Part shown: piece after piece, positions 63,666 to 64,000 of the stretch | Numbering within the stretch: the first letter of the stretch is position 1 | Layout of the letters: every line of letters starts with the position of its first letter | From: CAZGMC01 sp964526565 | GTDB taxonomy: Bacteria; Pseudomonadota; Alphaproteobacteria; DSM-16000; Inquilinaceae | Assembly: GCA_964526565.1 (NCBI GenBank) | Contig: CAZGMC010000005.1 | Location: 1-64,000, forward strand | Direction: 5' to 3' | Length of the DNA: 64,000 nt | Position numbers and translations under genes: made by a program | The notes under the pieces: model-generated | Databases searched by the model: none | The model's input: only the letters and a program-made list of their open reading frames with translations | What the model was told of the DNA's origin: nothing

Positions 63666-64000
63666 TTCAGCATCCTTCCGGCATCGATGTTCAGGGTGTG
63701 GCCGGTGACGTAGCGGGCCTCGTCGGTGGCCAGCCACAGGGCGGCGTTGGCCACGTCCGCCGCCTCGATCAGCTTCACCGGCAGCATGTGCCCGGCATGG
63801 ATGAAATCGATCAGGTCGTCCGTCACCATCGACGCCGCCCGGGCCATGCCGGCGATGATCTCGGTGTTGACGCCCGTCGGGTGCAGGGTGTTCACGGTGA
63901 TGTTGTAGGCCGACAGCTCGTGGGCCAGCGACTTGGCCAGCCCGACCACGCCCCACTTCGAGGCGCAATAGTGCGACATGCCCGGATCGCCGCGCAGGCC
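63662..64000 (-). CDS. Short-chain dehydrogenase, partial (mycofactocin-type candidate)
   Basis: The C-terminal 112 residues of an SDR, cut by the window end. The active-site Tyr and Lys are in SHYCASKWGVVGLAKSLAHE, and the C-terminus has NTLHPTGVNTEI and YVTGHTLNIDAGRML. With the MftB-type gene behind it in a 4-nt overlap, a mycofactocin-dependent dehydrogenase is likely. Confidence 0.78.
   Translation of the reverse strand, partial: GLRGDPGMSHYCASKWGVVGLAKSLAHELSAYNITVNTLHPTGVNTEIIAGMARAASMVTDDLIDFIHAGHMLPVKLIEAADVANAALWLATDEARYVTGHTLNIDAGRMLK

Noticed and set aside
1..64000. tRNA or rRNA genes
   Set aside because: No cloverleaf with a TTCGA-type T-loop or rRNA-like segment was noticed; a covariance search was not possible here.

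Overview
The window reads as chromosomal DNA of a very GC-rich alphaproteobacterium, most likely Rhodospirillales-like. This is an inference from gene order and family content: leuA/mreBCD-mrdA-rodA, sdhCDAB, a MoxR-DUF58-DUF4159 cluster divergent from DUF1285-NUDIX-DUF6111-cca, ileS-lspA-DUF3035 near a pair of M16 peptidases, and J-domain/cobS next to bolA. No rRNA, tRNA, CRISPR array or intact transposon was seen. Three runs of exactly 100 N (20995-21094, 38870-38969, 45337-45436) mark unresolved joins. Each lies against a short tandem or direct repeat.

Layout. 0.4-7.1 kb: an ExeA-type ATPase with a PepSY-like tail, then an RND efflux pair. 7.1-12.6 kb: a decayed gene, an App1-type phosphatase, malate synthase G and an XRE regulator. 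13.3-20.6 kb: the elongasome operon (mreB, mreC, mreD, mrdA, rodA) and leuA, all on the minus strand. 20.7-22.8 kb: a small membrane protein, gap 1, a folded 69-nt element and a methyltransferase. 22.8-26.7 kb: the succinate dehydrogenase operon, with a vapD-type RNase gene set between sdhA and sdhB and coupled to sdhB. 27.3-34.2 kb: MoxR-DUF58-DUF4159-membrane protein operon. 34.3-37.1 kb: DUF1285, NUDIX, DUF6111 and cca with overlapping starts and stops. 37.3-38.4 kb: bluB behind an exported rubredoxin with an FNR-type box. 38.4-39.5 kb: repeats and gap 2. 39.5-46.1 kb: M16 peptidase pair, then a TetR-controlled flavin/2Fe-2S oxidoreductase fusion, gap 3 and a DUF3035 lipoprotein. 46.2-49.6 kb: lspA and ileS. 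50-55.5 kb: a PEP-CTERM protein, a peptidoglycan-binding protein, a BtuF-like protein, cobS, a J-domain protein and bolA. 55.7-61 kb: RHH protein, GlxA-like regulator divergent from an OsmC protein, a DUF4242-cyclase fusion, and an epimerase/glycosyltransferase pair. 61-64 kb: a BCCT transporter, then an mftB-type gene and an SDR cut by the window end.

Themes. Envelope growth and protein export (MreBCD/PBP2/RodA, LspA, M16 pair, PEP-CTERM), respiration and redox (SDH, rubredoxin, flavin/2Fe-2S fusion, mycofactocin-type genes) and cobalamin (bluB, cobS, BtuF-like) recur. A second pattern runs through coding and non-coding DNA alike: short in-frame or intergenic tandem repeats with 6 to 18-bp units. 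They suggest repeat slippage is common in this genome and may have caused the assembly gaps. The strongest candidates for a second look are the vapD gene inside the sdh operon, the 69-nt three-way-junction element beside gap 1, the phased GCAAC/GTTGC arrays, the FNR box-rubredoxin-bluB unit, and the TetR operator/promoter in front of the oxidoreductase fusion.
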